Source: a virus
Strand: one strand, 5' to 3'
Length of the DNA stretch: 64,000 nucleotides
IMG/VR virus record: IMGVR_UViG_3300010371_000029
Coordinates: 62,001-126,000 of that record
This document shows, one piece after another, positions 25,420 to 33,569 of the stretch (position 1 is its first letter; the number at the start of each line of letters is the position of its first letter). Under the pieces are notes generated by a model. The model made no database searches and had not been told where the DNA came from. It worked only from the letters and a program-made list of their open reading frames with translations. Position numbers and translations under genes: made by a program.

Positions 25420-25581
25420 TTAATTATCCTTTCTAGCATTTTGTAGCAACAAAATTTGGTTCTTCAAAATCTGTTTCAAATAAACACTAAACCTAACATG
25501 TTCCGTTCTGGGGTGTGCGAGTACCGCCGAGTTCTTGATTGCTTTGGTAATTCGTTCTTTGCGGGAAAGTCTAATGTGCAT
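25420..25581 (-). CDS. small basic protein, 53 aa
   Basis: ATG 25581 with AAAAGGAG 8 bases upstream. The product is basic and helical (MHIRLSRKERITKAIKNSA ... LQNARKDN). It may bind nucleic acid, judging by charge only. It lies in the 430-base region between the helicase leader and the 25595 gene. Confidence 0.55.
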   Translation of the reverse strand: MHIRLSRKERITKAIKNSAVLAHPRTEHVRFSVYLKQILKNQILLLQNARKDN

Positions 25582-25594
25582 AAATGCACTCCTT

Positions 25595-25822
25595 TTAATG
25601 AATTGTTATACTTATTCCTAACTCTTTTGCGATTGCTAGCAATCGCTGACGCTTCTCTTCTAACTCACAATCCGGCTGACCCGTTTTCTTATCATATTCT
25701 TTAGCTTTTTCATAAATTCTATAGAAATCTTCAATATCAGTACCGGTAACAGTTTTACCCTCTTCTAGTCGTTTCATCCATCCTTCTGAATAGGAATCCA
25801 TTATGAAAGAAACTGCGCACAT
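25595..25822 (-). CDS. hypothetical protein, 75 aa
   Basis: The start is ATG 25822 in a TAATG overlap with the gene before; the frame is open to 25861. The product (MCAVSFIMDSYSEGWMKRLE ...) ends with a basic helix (EEKRQRLLAIAKELG). No family recognised. Confidence 0.6.
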   Translation of the reverse strand: MCAVSFIMDSYSEGWMKRLEEGKTVTGTDIEDFYRIYEKAKEYDKKTGQPDCELEEKRQRLLAIAKELGISITIH

Positions 25823-26421
25823 TAGGCTAAACCTCTCCGCGCGCTGGCGCAGCCATTGCAAACATATGTTCCGTCACTTTTAGTAATATGGGCCGGATTA
25901 GTCATAAAATCTCGCCCACAACCTGTACAATTTACCTTAACTTCCTTAAACTCCGGTCTATCCCGCGCTACTGGCTTTTCTTTATAGAGTTTCTTATCCC
26001 GTTCCTTACTGTACCCCCCGCTCTCTTCGCCTTCCTTGGGTCCTAAGGTAACAAACCCAAAATCGCGGGTATACTTCTTGGGGGGATTTCTATTAGGACC
26101 AACAGAAACCTTTATAGAGTCTTCAGGAACAACTTCTTCAATCCCATCTTCTTGGTCATCTTCGGACTCTTGGTCCGAATTTTCTTGTTCTTCGTCATCC
26201 TCTGTAAAGTCTCCAAAACTCCCAGTTTCGTCCTTTCGGGCTAGACTTAGTAAATAAGAACCAGCGCGTTCAAAGATAATTTCATCGGGTACTTCTGCTA
26301 CGACAGCGGACATTTTTACCTTCTTTCCTGTTAAACCTTGATAAGCTTCACAAACCAACTCCCAGTTACATTTCTGAATACCCTCCTTAAGAAGGGTTAT
26401 AGGACTCTTTATTTTTGCCAT
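25822..26421 (-). CDS. acidic protein with C-terminal zinc ribbon
   Basis: The 199-residue protein has an N-terminal helical domain, a highly acidic linker (residues about 70-95, EDDEEQENSDQESEDDQEDG) and a C-terminal CTGCGRDF ... CNGC zinc ribbon. Domain order suggests a nucleic-acid-binding adaptor. It lies between helicase and recombination genes. Function unknown. Confidence 0.7.
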   Translation of the reverse strand: MAKIKSPITLLKEGIQKCNWELVCEAYQGLTGKKVKMSAVVAEVPDEIIFERAGSYLLSLARKDETGSFGDFTEDDEEQENSDQESEDDQEDGIEEVVPEDSIKVSVGPNRNPPKKYTRDFGFVTLGPKEGEESGGYSKERDKKLYKEKPVARDRPEFKEVKVNCTGCGRDFMTNPAHITKSDGTYVCNGCASARRGLA

Positions 26422-26873
26422 CGTTTTGTTTCCTGAAGGGCTAATAGACTTTTAGTCATTGATTCCACCCTAGCCGGCAGATAGGATAGGGCCGCTATAT
26501 GGGCCTGCGCGTCACGTATAGCGTTAAATAACATAACGGCCACAGAATTATCTCTAATTGCTATCATTTTCCGCTCATCAAAGGAATAGGCCGTAATTTC
26601 AACCATCCGGGGGGCTATGATATATTTAAGATACTCGTCGCACTTTTTTATAAGAGCTTCGTGTTTATTTAACTCTTGCTGTAAATAAAGAGAGTATTTA
26701 GATAGTTCAAAAGCATATTCCCCACAACTTTCTGGAGAAAGCCGCCTTAAATCATTAGATTCTAAACCTAGAATCTCATCAATTGATTTACCTATACTTA
26801 CCCTATCTAGACTTAAACCTTTATAATAAGAAAGCAAGGTTTCTCGAAACTTTTGAATTTCCTCAGTTGTCAT
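26409..26873 (-). CDS. hypothetical protein, 154 aa, helical
   Basis: Almost all helix, with coiled-coil-like stretches (YSLYLQQELNKHEALIKKCDEYL) and no catalytic motif. It overlaps both neighbours by about 12 bases and lies between a nuclease and a zinc-ribbon protein near recA, so a recombination role is possible. Confidence 0.68.
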   Translation of the reverse strand: MTTEEIQKFRETLLSYYKGLSLDRVSIGKSIDEILGLESNDLRRLSPESCGEYAFELSKYSLYLQQELNKHEALIKKCDEYLKYIIAPRMVEITAYSFDERKMIAIRDNSVAVMLFNAIRDAQAHIAALSYLPARVESMTKSLLALQETKRWQK

Positions 26874-27264
26874 ATGCGGCTCTAATGATTTGTTGCCAGT
26901 TTTCTTCCTGGTCCCAGGGCAAAATTGCTAATTTAATCCCATTAAGTTCGCAAAGTCTTTTCTTTTCAGAATCTCGTTTAAGGGAAGCCCGGAAGCCCCC
27001 CATATTTCCATGAAAACGTTCACAGTACACGAAATGTTGCTGTCCGTGAACTTCAACGCCAAGCCGTTCGGACGGCAAGAAAAAGTCAAGGTAAAGAGAA
27101 GTAGAAGCACCCGGCAAGTGTACTTCTTCAGCCGCTATGCAGAAAGGAAAGAGACGTTTTAGTAACGTCCTGCAAATGATATGTGGGCGGCTTTTTAATC
27201 GTTCAAGGTTTGTTTTAGGAAGGGACAACCGATATTCGCGGCCATCTAAACCTTTAAATTTTAT
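26863..27264 (-). CDS. Vsr/DUF559-like PD-(D/E)XK endonuclease, probable ATA start
   Basis: The core LYLDFFLPSERLGVEVHGQQHF, then LKRDSEKKRLCELNGIKL, is that of small Vsr/DUF559-type nucleases (D, E-x-Q catalytic pattern). A TTG start at 27228 gives 121 residues. The frame upstream encodes KFKGLDGREYRLSLPKT, which resembles the N-terminus of related phage nucleases as I recall them. The only start there is ATA 27264 with GAGAGG 6 bases upstream. Likely role: DNA nicking in recombination or repair. Confidence 0.75.
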   Translation of the reverse strand: MKFKGLDGREYRLSLPKTNLERLKSRPHIICRTLLKRLFPFCIAAEEVHLPGASTSLYLDFFLPSERLGVEVHGQQHFVYCERFHGNMGGFRASLKRDSEKKRLCELNGIKLAILPWDQEENWQQIIRAAYDN

Positions 27265-27481
27265 GAGGGGCCTCTCTATTTAACCATTCTATAAATTTAT
27301 CTAAATACTCCCAACTTTCTGGTTGCCCCTCTGGTACAGAAAAAGATTTATGATGATTATATCCATATACAACATTATCTTTTATTCTAGTTATAGTTAC
27401 AAAATCTACACCTGTTTTAAAAACATATGTACCAATTAAATCAGAATAATTTGGTCTAGTTATTTTGAGTAAATTATACAT
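27254..27481 (-). CDS. LLKITR-tag family small protein (5)
   Basis: A 75-residue protein beginning MYNLLKITRPNYSDLIGTY. The body (VFKTGVDFVTITRIKDNVVYGY) matches the next copy (LIGTY/IIGTY and VVYGY/RIYGF), so these two are recent tandem paralogues. It ends with a helix (WEYLDKFIEWLN). It lies between the Vsr-like nuclease and recA. Function unknown. Confidence 0.75.
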   Translation of the reverse strand: MYNLLKITRPNYSDLIGTYVFKTGVDFVTITRIKDNVVYGYNHHKSFSVPEGQPESWEYLDKFIEWLNREAPHKI

Positions 27482-27702
27482 TAACTAATTTTCCAAATTC
27501 TACCACTTTTTAAAAGTCTGTGAAATTCTTCTAAAGTGGCCGACCTTTTTAAATCTGGACTGTTACTATGAAATCCATAAATTCTTTCATTATCTACGTT
27601 TTGAATAATTAGGTCCACGCCATATAATGCAAGTAGATTTGACCGATAAGTCCCAATAATTGAATCCCTAGGATTCCTAGTTAATTTTAATAAGGCGTTC
27701 AT
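27481..27702 (-). CDS. LLKITR-tag family small protein (6)
   Basis: A 73-residue paralogue starting MNALLKLTRNPRDSIIGTY, with VDLIIQNVDNERIYGFH and a C-terminal helix (LEEFHRLLKSG). It shares one base with its neighbour and overlaps recA by 4 bases, so it is co-translated with recA. Function unknown. Confidence 0.75.
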   Translation of the reverse strand: MNALLKLTRNPRDSIIGTYRSNLLALYGVDLIIQNVDNERIYGFHSNSPDLKRSATLEEFHRLLKSGRIWKIS

Positions 27703-28748
27703 TTAAATAAACTCAACAACTTTCCATAAATTATATCGGTTTCATCCGGGTTTTCTTTAAGATAAATGCGGAACTTTTCTTCGCCCTGAAACTTCTGCTC
27801 AACGCCAGCGGCGTCTTTGTGTTTGAACCATGCCCCACTTAATTCCACCACCCCATATTCTTTGGCACACCCTATAATCTCACTAATCGTATCCACACCT
27901 TCACCGTACCGAATTATCATTTCGGGCTTTTGGAAAGGAGGGCCTAGGGAACAACAGTGAACTTCCCAATGAACCCTTTGACCTATAGGGGCTTCCCCCT
28001 CTTTTTTAGAGATTTTTTCCATATAGGTGGCTTCAAGCTTAGTATCGGCTTGGTAAGCTATGGCAAAGCCTCCCTTCTCTGTTCTAGTTTTCCCCTTACC
28101 TGATGGATTTCCCATCATTTGGGTAATAGCTACTACGAAATTTTTATTTACCGGGAGTATCTGGGCAACTTCCTGGCAAAATTTGCTTAAGAGCGAATTA
28201 ACCTCGGCTCGTCGTCCAGCTTCCCCAAAGTCAGACTTTTCCCCAGTTGACCTAGGTGTGAGCATGGGTATGGAATCTATAATTAATACGCAACCGTGGT
28301 CATTCTTTAAAAAATCCAATCCCATCCCTAAGTAATCTTCGGCATAATAAATTACTGGTTCGCCATTAGGAAATTCTTCAGTGGGGGGGAGCTTGTGGGA
28401 ACGAATTAAGTGAAATTTATCAAAATCAAATCCCGCCCAATCTAAATTCTTCTTAGAAATTCTTCCTTCCACGTCAATGTAATAAATGGTCCGCCCACCA
28501 TATTCGGGCTTTTGGCAATTTGCGGCGAACTTTAGCGCTAAGGTACTTTTGCCCATCTTGGGCATACCGGTTAAAGTAATCCAAGAGCCTTCTTGCGCGC
28601 CTCCATATATTGATATATCAATAGCTGGAGTCATAGGTACAATCATAGGGGGCGATTCCATCACCTTGCGAGGGTCAGTAAAAACGCCGGTCCCATATTT
28701 TTTTAGGATTGACTTATGAGCTTCTTCAGAAAGGGATTTCTGTATCAT
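27699..28748 (-). CDS. recA: RecA/UvsX-like recombinase
   Basis: The start is taken at ATG 28748 (MIQKSLSEEAHKSILKKYG), which leaves a 23-base overlap; the frame is open to 28799. Walker A GMPKMGKSTLALK, Walker B CVLIIDSIPML, and the RecA-type loop VVAITQMMGNPSGKG are present. It catalyses strand exchange in phage recombination and replication. LLKITR-tag genes flank it on both sides. Confidence 0.9.
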   Translation of the reverse strand: MIQKSLSEEAHKSILKKYGTGVFTDPRKVMESPPMIVPMTPAIDISIYGGAQEGSWITLTGMPKMGKSTLALKFAANCQKPEYGGRTIYYIDVEGRISKKNLDWAGFDFDKFHLIRSHKLPPTEEFPNGEPVIYYAEDYLGMGLDFLKNDHGCVLIIDSIPMLTPRSTGEKSDFGEAGRRAEVNSLLSKFCQEVAQILPVNKNFVVAITQMMGNPSGKGKTRTEKGGFAIAYQADTKLEATYMEKISKKEGEAPIGQRVHWEVHCCSLGPPFQKPEMIIRYGEGVDTISEIIGCAKEYGVVELSGAWFKHKDAAGVEQKFQGEEKFRIYLKENPDETDIIYGKLLSLFK

Positions 28749-28986
28749 CTGGAACCGATTTGTTATATAATCTTTTTGGTAATTCAAAATAAGGTCCAAA
28801 TATTTCAGAACTAAAATCTTCTAAACAAAAAAATCTATGTGAACCATCAATAGTTAATAAAACAGTGAAATCTTCAATATTTATATCTTCCACAGTATAA
28901 ATATACTCTTGTCTATAAATAGAATCACCAATTTGGACAGGAAAATCAAGTTTGGGCGGTCTAGTAATTTTTAACAATTCTTTCAT
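28726..28986 (-). CDS. LLKITR-tag family small protein (7)
   Basis: The 86-residue protein begins MKELLKITRPPKLDFPVQI, then has strand-rich segments (IGDSIYRQEYIYTVEDI, FTVLLTIDGSHRFFCL). It precedes recA and overlaps it. It is most like copy 8 in the IG(D/T) stretch after the tag. Function unknown. Confidence 0.75.
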   Translation of the reverse strand: MKELLKITRPPKLDFPVQIGDSIYRQEYIYTVEDINIEDFTVLLTIDGSHRFFCLEDFSSEIFGPYFELPKRLYNKSVPDDTEIPF

Positions 28987-29384
28987 AAATCTAAAGACTT
29001 TTTCCCAAAAGTTGGTCTAGGTGGTTCTACCTGAGGTAAGGAAATTTCTGTAGTTTCAATATTATTTTCTTTACATATTAAATACTTACGTAGTTGTGGA
29101 TTTTTAAGAGAAAACAATTTAACTCGGGCGGTTATACATGATTTAATCCCATTAATTAGGGTCGAAGACTCATATTTTTTTAATAGACGGTCGGCCAAAG
29201 TTTTCTGATAAACAAAAGTTTTAGTCCATTTGGGGCTCTGCCAAAATTTGGTGGGCAACCTTTCATTCCTATGGGCGGCCACACATTCACATACTAATTC
29301 GGCCGCATATTGGGAGGGGGTTACAAAGGTGTCGGGAGAATAACGGGACTTGTATTTAGAAAGTTCAGAACGTTCATTTGCCAT
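28983..29384 (-). CDS. hypothetical protein, 133 aa
   Basis: A basic protein (MANERSELSKYKSRYSPDTF; SPKWTKTFVYQKTLADRLLKKY) with no motif recognised. It overlaps its neighbours by 1-4 bases. A nucleic-acid role is possible from charge and its position beside recA. Confidence 0.65.
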   Translation of the reverse strand: MANERSELSKYKSRYSPDTFVTPSQYAAELVCECVAAHRNERLPTKFWQSPKWTKTFVYQKTLADRLLKKYESSTLINGIKSCITARVKLFSLKNPQLRKYLICKENNIETTEISLPQVEPPRPTFGKKSLDL

Positions 29385-29593
29385 TAGTTCAACTCAGCTT
29401 CATCTTTTAGTTCATTTTCTCTAAATTTAAGTATTAAATGTCCAATTTCAATTAATAATTCTAAGGGAGCAATTTCAGCCATTGCTTCAATAAATGAACG
29501 TAAGAAAACTTCTCCAAATCTATCCCTATTTTTAGCGTCTTCCAAATATTTTTTAAAATCATTAAGATTTCTTAGAGATTCATAATCTGACAA
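29384..29593 (-). CDS. hypothetical protein, 69 aa
   Basis: A small acidic helical protein (NDFKKYLEDAKNRDRFGEVF, EIAPLELLIEIGHLILKF). It overlaps the genes on both sides. No family recognised. Confidence 0.6.
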   Translation of the reverse strand: MSDYESLRNLNDFKKYLEDAKNRDRFGEVFLRSFIEAMAEIAPLELLIEIGHLILKFRENELKDEAELN

Positions 29594-29990
29594 TTAAGTT
29601 TTCCTTACATTCTTCCATAGACCTTTTAGTGGTCTCTACCACTATTAATTCAGGGACCCGATAAAACTCAATGGAGATTTCATTTCCTTCTAAAGTACCG
29701 ACCCCCCATCTGTGGACCGTATTTATCGGACTAGCTAAGATAGAGTAGGTGAACCAATAGCCCGCTGACGCGGGCAAATTTATAATATGGGACCTAAATT
29801 GGAGTTTAAAAGATTCAATATATAGAGTGTTTAGTTCACAATATTCTTTTAATCTTACCCAAGAATTCCTAGGATTAATACCTGGGATATTATCATTTCT
29901 AAAAACTACCTGTCCATTAGATAGTCTAGCCACCCATCGCAAATCTTCTAAATATGGATTTTTGGCATCTGTACAAATTAATTTACACAT
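29580..29990 (-). CDS. hypothetical protein, 136 aa
   Basis: A beta-rich protein (RWVARLSNGQVVFRNDN, YIESFKLQFRSHIINLP, GYWFTYSILASPI). It looks like a conserved small phage protein, but I cannot name the family. It overlaps the next upstream gene by 13 bases. Confidence 0.68.
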   Translation of the reverse strand: MCKLICTDAKNPYLEDLRWVARLSNGQVVFRNDNIPGINPRNSWVRLKEYCELNTLYIESFKLQFRSHIINLPASAGYWFTYSILASPINTVHRWGVGTLEGNEISIEFYRVPELIVVETTKRSMEECKENLIVRL

Positions 29991-30292
29991 TTAGTGGTGC
30001 AATTCTTAATCCTATCTGTGGGTTCGCCCTGATTTACATGAAGAACCTTACGAGCATCATCAATTTCGGCCGATTTAGCCTCAGTCATTACAACATACCC
30101 TTTACCAGTTTCGGGCTTGGGTTGCTCCGAAACTTTAGGAAGGGTGTCATAAAACGCCCGCACTTGCTTTTGGCTTCGGCTTAATTGGTCCGCCACAGCC
30201 GGAAGCATTCGTTCCAAAGCGTTCCCGTTCAAGTGTGCCAATTCGTTCTGAATCACTTCCTTTTCTTTCTTACTTAATTGTCCGCGCTTCAT
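29978..30292 (-). CDS. hypothetical protein, 104 aa, helical
   Basis: A basic, helical protein (MKRGQLSKKEKEVIQNELA, MLPAVADQLSRSQKQVRAFYD), which may include a helix-turn-helix in its first 50 residues. No family recognised. Confidence 0.65.
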   Translation of the reverse strand: MKRGQLSKKEKEVIQNELAHLNGNALERMLPAVADQLSRSQKQVRAFYDTLPKVSEQPKPETGKGYVVMTEAKSAEIDDARKVLHVNQGEPTDRIKNCTTKCVN

Positions 30293-30639
30293 TACATTCT
30301 CCTATTTGCTTGGTTATAATAGGCAACATTACCAGTTTTAATAAACGACATATAAAGGTCGAACGTATCCTTATCAACCTTCACATACTCATAATAGCCT
30401 CGCCGACTCGAAACATCAACCGCATTTAAACCTTTGTCATTAACTCCGTTTGGATTGTATAAATTTCCCTTCTGGGAACCCATCGTACTTGCTTTAATAA
30501 AATAATTAGATAGATTACTATATTTTTCTACCTTGCAAAGGGCTTTATCGTCCTTAGATGCTACCACCTGTCCGCCCCAAACGTATTCGAGGATAGTCGT
30601 TGTTTCTTTTAAATCTCCCACCCCAAACGTCTCATTCAT
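30292..30639 (-). CDS. hypothetical protein, 115 aa
   Basis: The start is ATG 30639 (MNETFGVGDLKETTTILEYV), giving an 8-base overlap with the zinc-ribbon gene; the frame is open to 30702 within that gene. It contains WGGQVVASKDDKALCKVEK and a positively charged centre. No family recognised. Confidence 0.65.
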   Translation of the reverse strand: MNETFGVGDLKETTTILEYVWGGQVVASKDDKALCKVEKYSNLSNYFIKASTMGSQKGNLYNPNGVNDKGLNAVDVSSRRGYYEYVKVDKDTFDLYMSFIKTGNVAYYNQANRRM

Positions 30640-30937
30640 ATATCTTTTCTCCCTTAACTGCCGTAACTTGTATTCTATTCTCAGTAGAGTCAATACTATC
30701 AATAGCCGTAAAGGCCGTGCAACCTAGATGGAACGTCCCCTTAATTATTTTCTCGAAAGAACTATCACCACAGTATGGGCAATTACATTTTGCTATAGTC
30801 TCAACCTTATTTTGCGGGCCAGTTATGAAGAAATCTACAAGTGGACAGCCGCAATTTGAACATTCTAGTATTACGTGCCCCCCATCAGAAATATTTGGGT
30901 TGGGGTCGCGGATACGCTCGTCAGAAGAAAGTTTCAT
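30632..30937 (-). CDS. zinc-ribbon protein, 101 aa
   Basis: Two Cys clusters (CSNCGC and CNCPYCG) form a zinc ribbon in the first half, followed by a beta-rich tail (TENRIQVTAVKGEKI). Likely a nucleic-acid or protein adaptor. It overlaps the LLKITR gene before it by 4 bases. Confidence 0.68.
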   Translation of the reverse strand: MKLSSDERIRDPNPNISDGGHVILECSNCGCPLVDFFITGPQNKVETIAKCNCPYCGDSSFEKIIKGTFHLGCTAFTAIDSIDSTENRIQVTAVKGEKIYE

Positions 30938-31215
30938 ATAATATCGCCTTTAAAGACTTCTGGATAAAGTTTATATAACGGTAAACCGTCTTTTTGTAAG
31001 CCAAAATAACAAATATATATACTAATTCTATCACTAACACCTTTTATATTATCATATATTAATGCATCTAATACCTTATTGGTTCTTCTAATATATATAG
31101 CAGAATCTACATAATAATCTATATGAGAATAAGCTTCTAGGAAAACTTGTGTTCCTATTTGAAGAGGTAATCCTAAAAATTTATCTGGACGAGTTATTTT
31201 TAATAACTGTTTCAT
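30934..31215 (-). CDS. LLKITR-tag family small protein (8)
   Basis: A 93-residue protein beginning MKQLLKITRPDKFLGLPLQI, with strand-rich segments (IDYYVDSAIYIRRTNKVL) and a helix-like SDRISIYICYFG. It overlaps its neighbours by 4 bases at both ends. Function unknown. Confidence 0.75.
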   Translation of the reverse strand: MKQLLKITRPDKFLGLPLQIGTQVFLEAYSHIDYYVDSAIYIRRTNKVLDALIYDNIKGVSDRISIYICYFGLQKDGLPLYKLYPEVFKGDII

Positions 31216-31442
31216 TTTAAATCCTGGCGGGCTCGCCGGCCATCCTTAGGGCCACCAGTCTTCTTTTTAAGGGCATCTAGGGCTTCTCCCGCTAACAACC
31301 GGGCCGACTCTAAACTAAATGTTTCTATGTGAAACTGCTGCATCGGAATAGATTCGACCGAATCCCCATACTCCCCCCCCGGCAGCCCCTTGAATATTTG
31401 GGCGTGAACTTGAATTATAACAAGATGTTTTACGTCTGCCAT
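31212..31442 (-). CDS. hypothetical protein, 76 aa
   Basis: A small alpha/beta protein (MADVKHLVIIQVHAQIFKG) with a C-terminal basic tail (KKKTGGPKDGRRARQDL). AAGGAG lies well upstream of the ATG. No family recognised. Confidence 0.62.
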   Translation of the reverse strand: MADVKHLVIIQVHAQIFKGLPGGEYGDSVESIPMQQFHIETFSLESARLLAGEALDALKKKTGGPKDGRRARQDLK

Positions 31443-31458
31443 GTTCTATATTATCTCC

Positions 31459-31737
31459 TTATCCTTTATTTCTTCGTGGGCAGCCGTAAACCAATAAAGC
31501 ACGTATAGCTATAGCCGACACTTTTCTTAATACGTCTCTAGCCTGTAAATCGGAAGGATTATCAGTCCAAGCTTCTTGAGCCCTTCGTGTATAAACCCCC
31601 AAAGTGACTAATTGTCCTTCAACCCCATAATCTTCCTTATCAGCCCGGCCAATTTCAGATAACTTGGAAATATAATCAAGTTCTTCATCAATCGCTGATA
31701 TAACTTCTGGAGTAAGTTTTAGCTCTACATTTTTCAT
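31459..31737 (-). CDS. conserved phage hypothetical protein, 92 aa
   Basis: A helical protein (LTPEVISAIDEELDYISKLS) ending with VLRKVSAIAIRALLVYGCPRR. This C-terminal pattern is common in small uncharacterised phage proteins (LRKVAA-A-R----HG-P-R type). Function unknown. Confidence 0.65.
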   Translation of the reverse strand: MKNVELKLTPEVISAIDEELDYISKLSEIGRADKEDYGVEGQLVTLGVYTRRAQEAWTDNPSDLQARDVLRKVSAIAIRALLVYGCPRRNKG

Positions 31738-32135
31738 ACTATTTTTCCTTCATGGACATATTTTTGTTTCTGCTCCGGGCTCATTCCAGCTATTTTCTTT
31801 AAACGTTTAATCTTTTCTTTACCTAGAGGAGCCTCCTTTTTTAGCCGCCGCATACCGGGCGGCAATTTACTTGACGACTTTTTAATTCGTTTTTCCGCAT
31901 CCTGTCTAATCTTCTCCTCTAAACCATATCGACCCAATTTTTTAGTGTTCTCCTCTGCTAATTTACCCACTGTGGTAGGATTTCCATTAATAATGATGCC
32001 CACCCCCGAGTAAACCCGGAATAAAGTATTTTTACCACAACCGGGGCATTTTTTGAGGGGTTTATAATCCGCAATAGACGAAACTTGTTCCAATTGGTGC
32101 TTACACGCACCACATTCATATTCATATCGAGGAAT
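31734..32135 (-). CDS. FmdB-like zinc-ribbon protein, probable ATT start
   Basis: The first NTG start in frame is TTG 32093, but the codons before it encode PRYEYECGACKHQLE, exactly the FmdB-type N-terminus (M-P-x-Y-E-Y-x-C-x-x-C). The only start there is ATT 32135, with AAGGAG 8 bases upstream, giving 133 residues. The ribbon is completed by KKCPGCG. A basic C-terminal region follows (IKKSSSKLPPGMRRLKKEA). Its role in phage regulation is unknown. Confidence 0.78.
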   Translation of the reverse strand: MPRYEYECGACKHQLEQVSSIADYKPLKKCPGCGKNTLFRVYSGVGIIINGNPTTVGKLAEENTKKLGRYGLEEKIRQDAEKRIKKSSSKLPPGMRRLKKEAPLGKEKIKRLKKIAGMSPEQKQKYVHEGKIV

Positions 32136-32147
32136 ATATCACACTCC

Positions 32148-32591
32148 TTAAAGAGGCCCACTCCAGGGACCCTGTGGATAATTTCTTATTAATTCGTAAC
32201 GATTTTCTATAAAAACTTCATTTCGGTTCAAAACCTGGCATCTTATACCATTTCGTCTTAGCCACATAGTTAAGTCTAATCTGCCAAAAATTCTAAAACT
32301 ACGGCCCTGATGCCTTGTGGCTAATTTAAGTAAGGCCCACTTCTTAAATATATGGTGGTAATCGCGCAAACGCGAACCACAGTATGTTTGAAGATAATAA
32401 CTATCCTGACTTCCTCTTACAACTTGAACAAAGTTCAAATAACGTTGTCTTATTCTGAAAGAGTTAGTATCAGGGTCATCCTGTAAGGTAAATAGATAAT
32501 CGCCCACATGAATATTAGTTTGGGGATATCTATAGAAATTTGGAAAATCAAGTTCAATGGGTGGTCTAGTAATCCTAAGCAAAGCTTGCAA
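32148..32591 (-). CDS. LLKITR-tag family protein (9), longest copy
   Basis: The start is TTG 32591, with GGAG upstream, inside the end of the transferase gene before it. The product begins MQALLRITRPPIELDFPNF and is 147 residues, longer than other copies. It has IHVGDYLFTLQDDPDTNSF and a basic C-terminal half (SRLRDYHHIFKKWALLKLA). Function unknown. Confidence 0.75.
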   Translation of the reverse strand: MQALLRITRPPIELDFPNFYRYPQTNIHVGDYLFTLQDDPDTNSFRIRQRYLNFVQVVRGSQDSYYLQTYCGSRLRDYHHIFKKWALLKLATRHQGRSFRIFGRLDLTMWLRRNGIRCQVLNRNEVFIENRYELIRNYPQGPWSGPL

Positions 32592-33498
32592 TTCGGTTTC
32601 TCCAATATGAAAGAGTGGTCCTAGTTAAATCCCAACGCTGGGAGCGTATATATTCTAATTGTTCCTTTAGAAAGTCAAACGTAATATTGAATAGGTTCGC
32701 TACCCGAACCATAGGTAGGTCCTGAAAGGACCGGGTGACTAGATTGTCTTCCACTATAGGTATAACACCGCGATAAAGGCACTCGGCCGTCCTGTAGCAG
32801 TCGATTCCGTTACCGTTTGGACATAAACAGAAAATATGAGAATCTAATTCTTTAAGATATTCTTCAAAAGGTAGATTTGATTCCGGCCTACAAGTAACCC
32901 AAGTGTGCCGCGCGGCCATATAGAACTTTTTCAGTTGTACACGGGGCACTGTATAATTTTGGTGATTTATATAGAGCCAGGAATCACGTTCTTGTTTTGG
33001 AAAGTTAAGTAGCGTAGCCGCTGTATTTTCAGCTATTCCGAAAGGAATCGTTTCAATCTTAGGGTGTTCCACTAAGGAATTAACCATGAACCACTTTTTA
33101 ACACTTCCGGGGATTTCGGGAAAAGTAGCGAAGGTCCATGACCAACATTTAAGAGAATATCTATCGTTTATATCACAACGTTCTCTATAGCAACGGGCGT
33201 GCTGGTGAAAATCATCATATCCTAGACCACGATAATCCAACATTCCTAACCAACGTTGCATATCCGCCCAAACAGGCTGTTCTTGCTGATAAGCCAACCC
33301 TATATCAGAACTCGCGGACACAATTGTATATTTATTGGGCGGTTCACTCTTTATTAATTCAAAAAACGGTTTAATATGTTCTGCTGGTACGTAACATAAC
33401 GTCTCTTTAGGAAATGGGTTACCAGTTTCCCACATGAGCGGACACAATTTTCTATAAGAGCTACATTCGATTATATCAGCGACGCTTAATTTATCCAT
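32575..33498 (-). CDS. exostosin-like glycosyltransferase
   Basis: A 307-residue protein with the GT47/exostosin-like donor stretch CLCPNGNGIDCYRTAECLYRGVIPIVED near residue 230, preceded by IPFGIAENT and AARHTWVTCRPESNLPFEEYL. Such enzymes transfer sugars to glycans. The start overlaps a tiny upstream ORF. Substrate unknown. Confidence 0.75.
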   Translation of the reverse strand: MDKLSVADIIECSSYRKLCPLMWETGNPFPKETLCYVPAEHIKPFFELIKSEPPNKYTIVSASSDIGLAYQQEQPVWADMQRWLGMLDYRGLGYDDFHQHARCYRERCDINDRYSLKCWSWTFATFPEIPGSVKKWFMVNSLVEHPKIETIPFGIAENTAATLLNFPKQERDSWLYINHQNYTVPRVQLKKFYMAARHTWVTCRPESNLPFEEYLKELDSHIFCLCPNGNGIDCYRTAECLYRGVIPIVEDNLVTRSFQDLPMVRVANLFNITFDFLKEQLEYIRSQRWDLTRTTLSYWRNRIASFA

Positions 33499-33569
33499 AT
33501 TGTTCCGTTTGGTCCAGGACCTATGTAAATATCAAACTTATCTTTCCTAATGTTAACAACTTTAGTCAT
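33486..33569 (-). CDS. tiny ORF resembling the N-terminus of DUF4326
   Basis: A 27-residue ORF (MTKVVNIRKDKFDIYIGPGP plus seven) overlaps the lipoprotein gene before it (ATGACTAA) and the transferase after it. VVNIRKDKFDIYIG resembles the first strand of DUF4326 proteins. It may be a remnant of one or a real peptide. Confidence 0.35.
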   Translation of the reverse strand: MTKVVNIRKDKFDIYIGPGPNGTIWIN

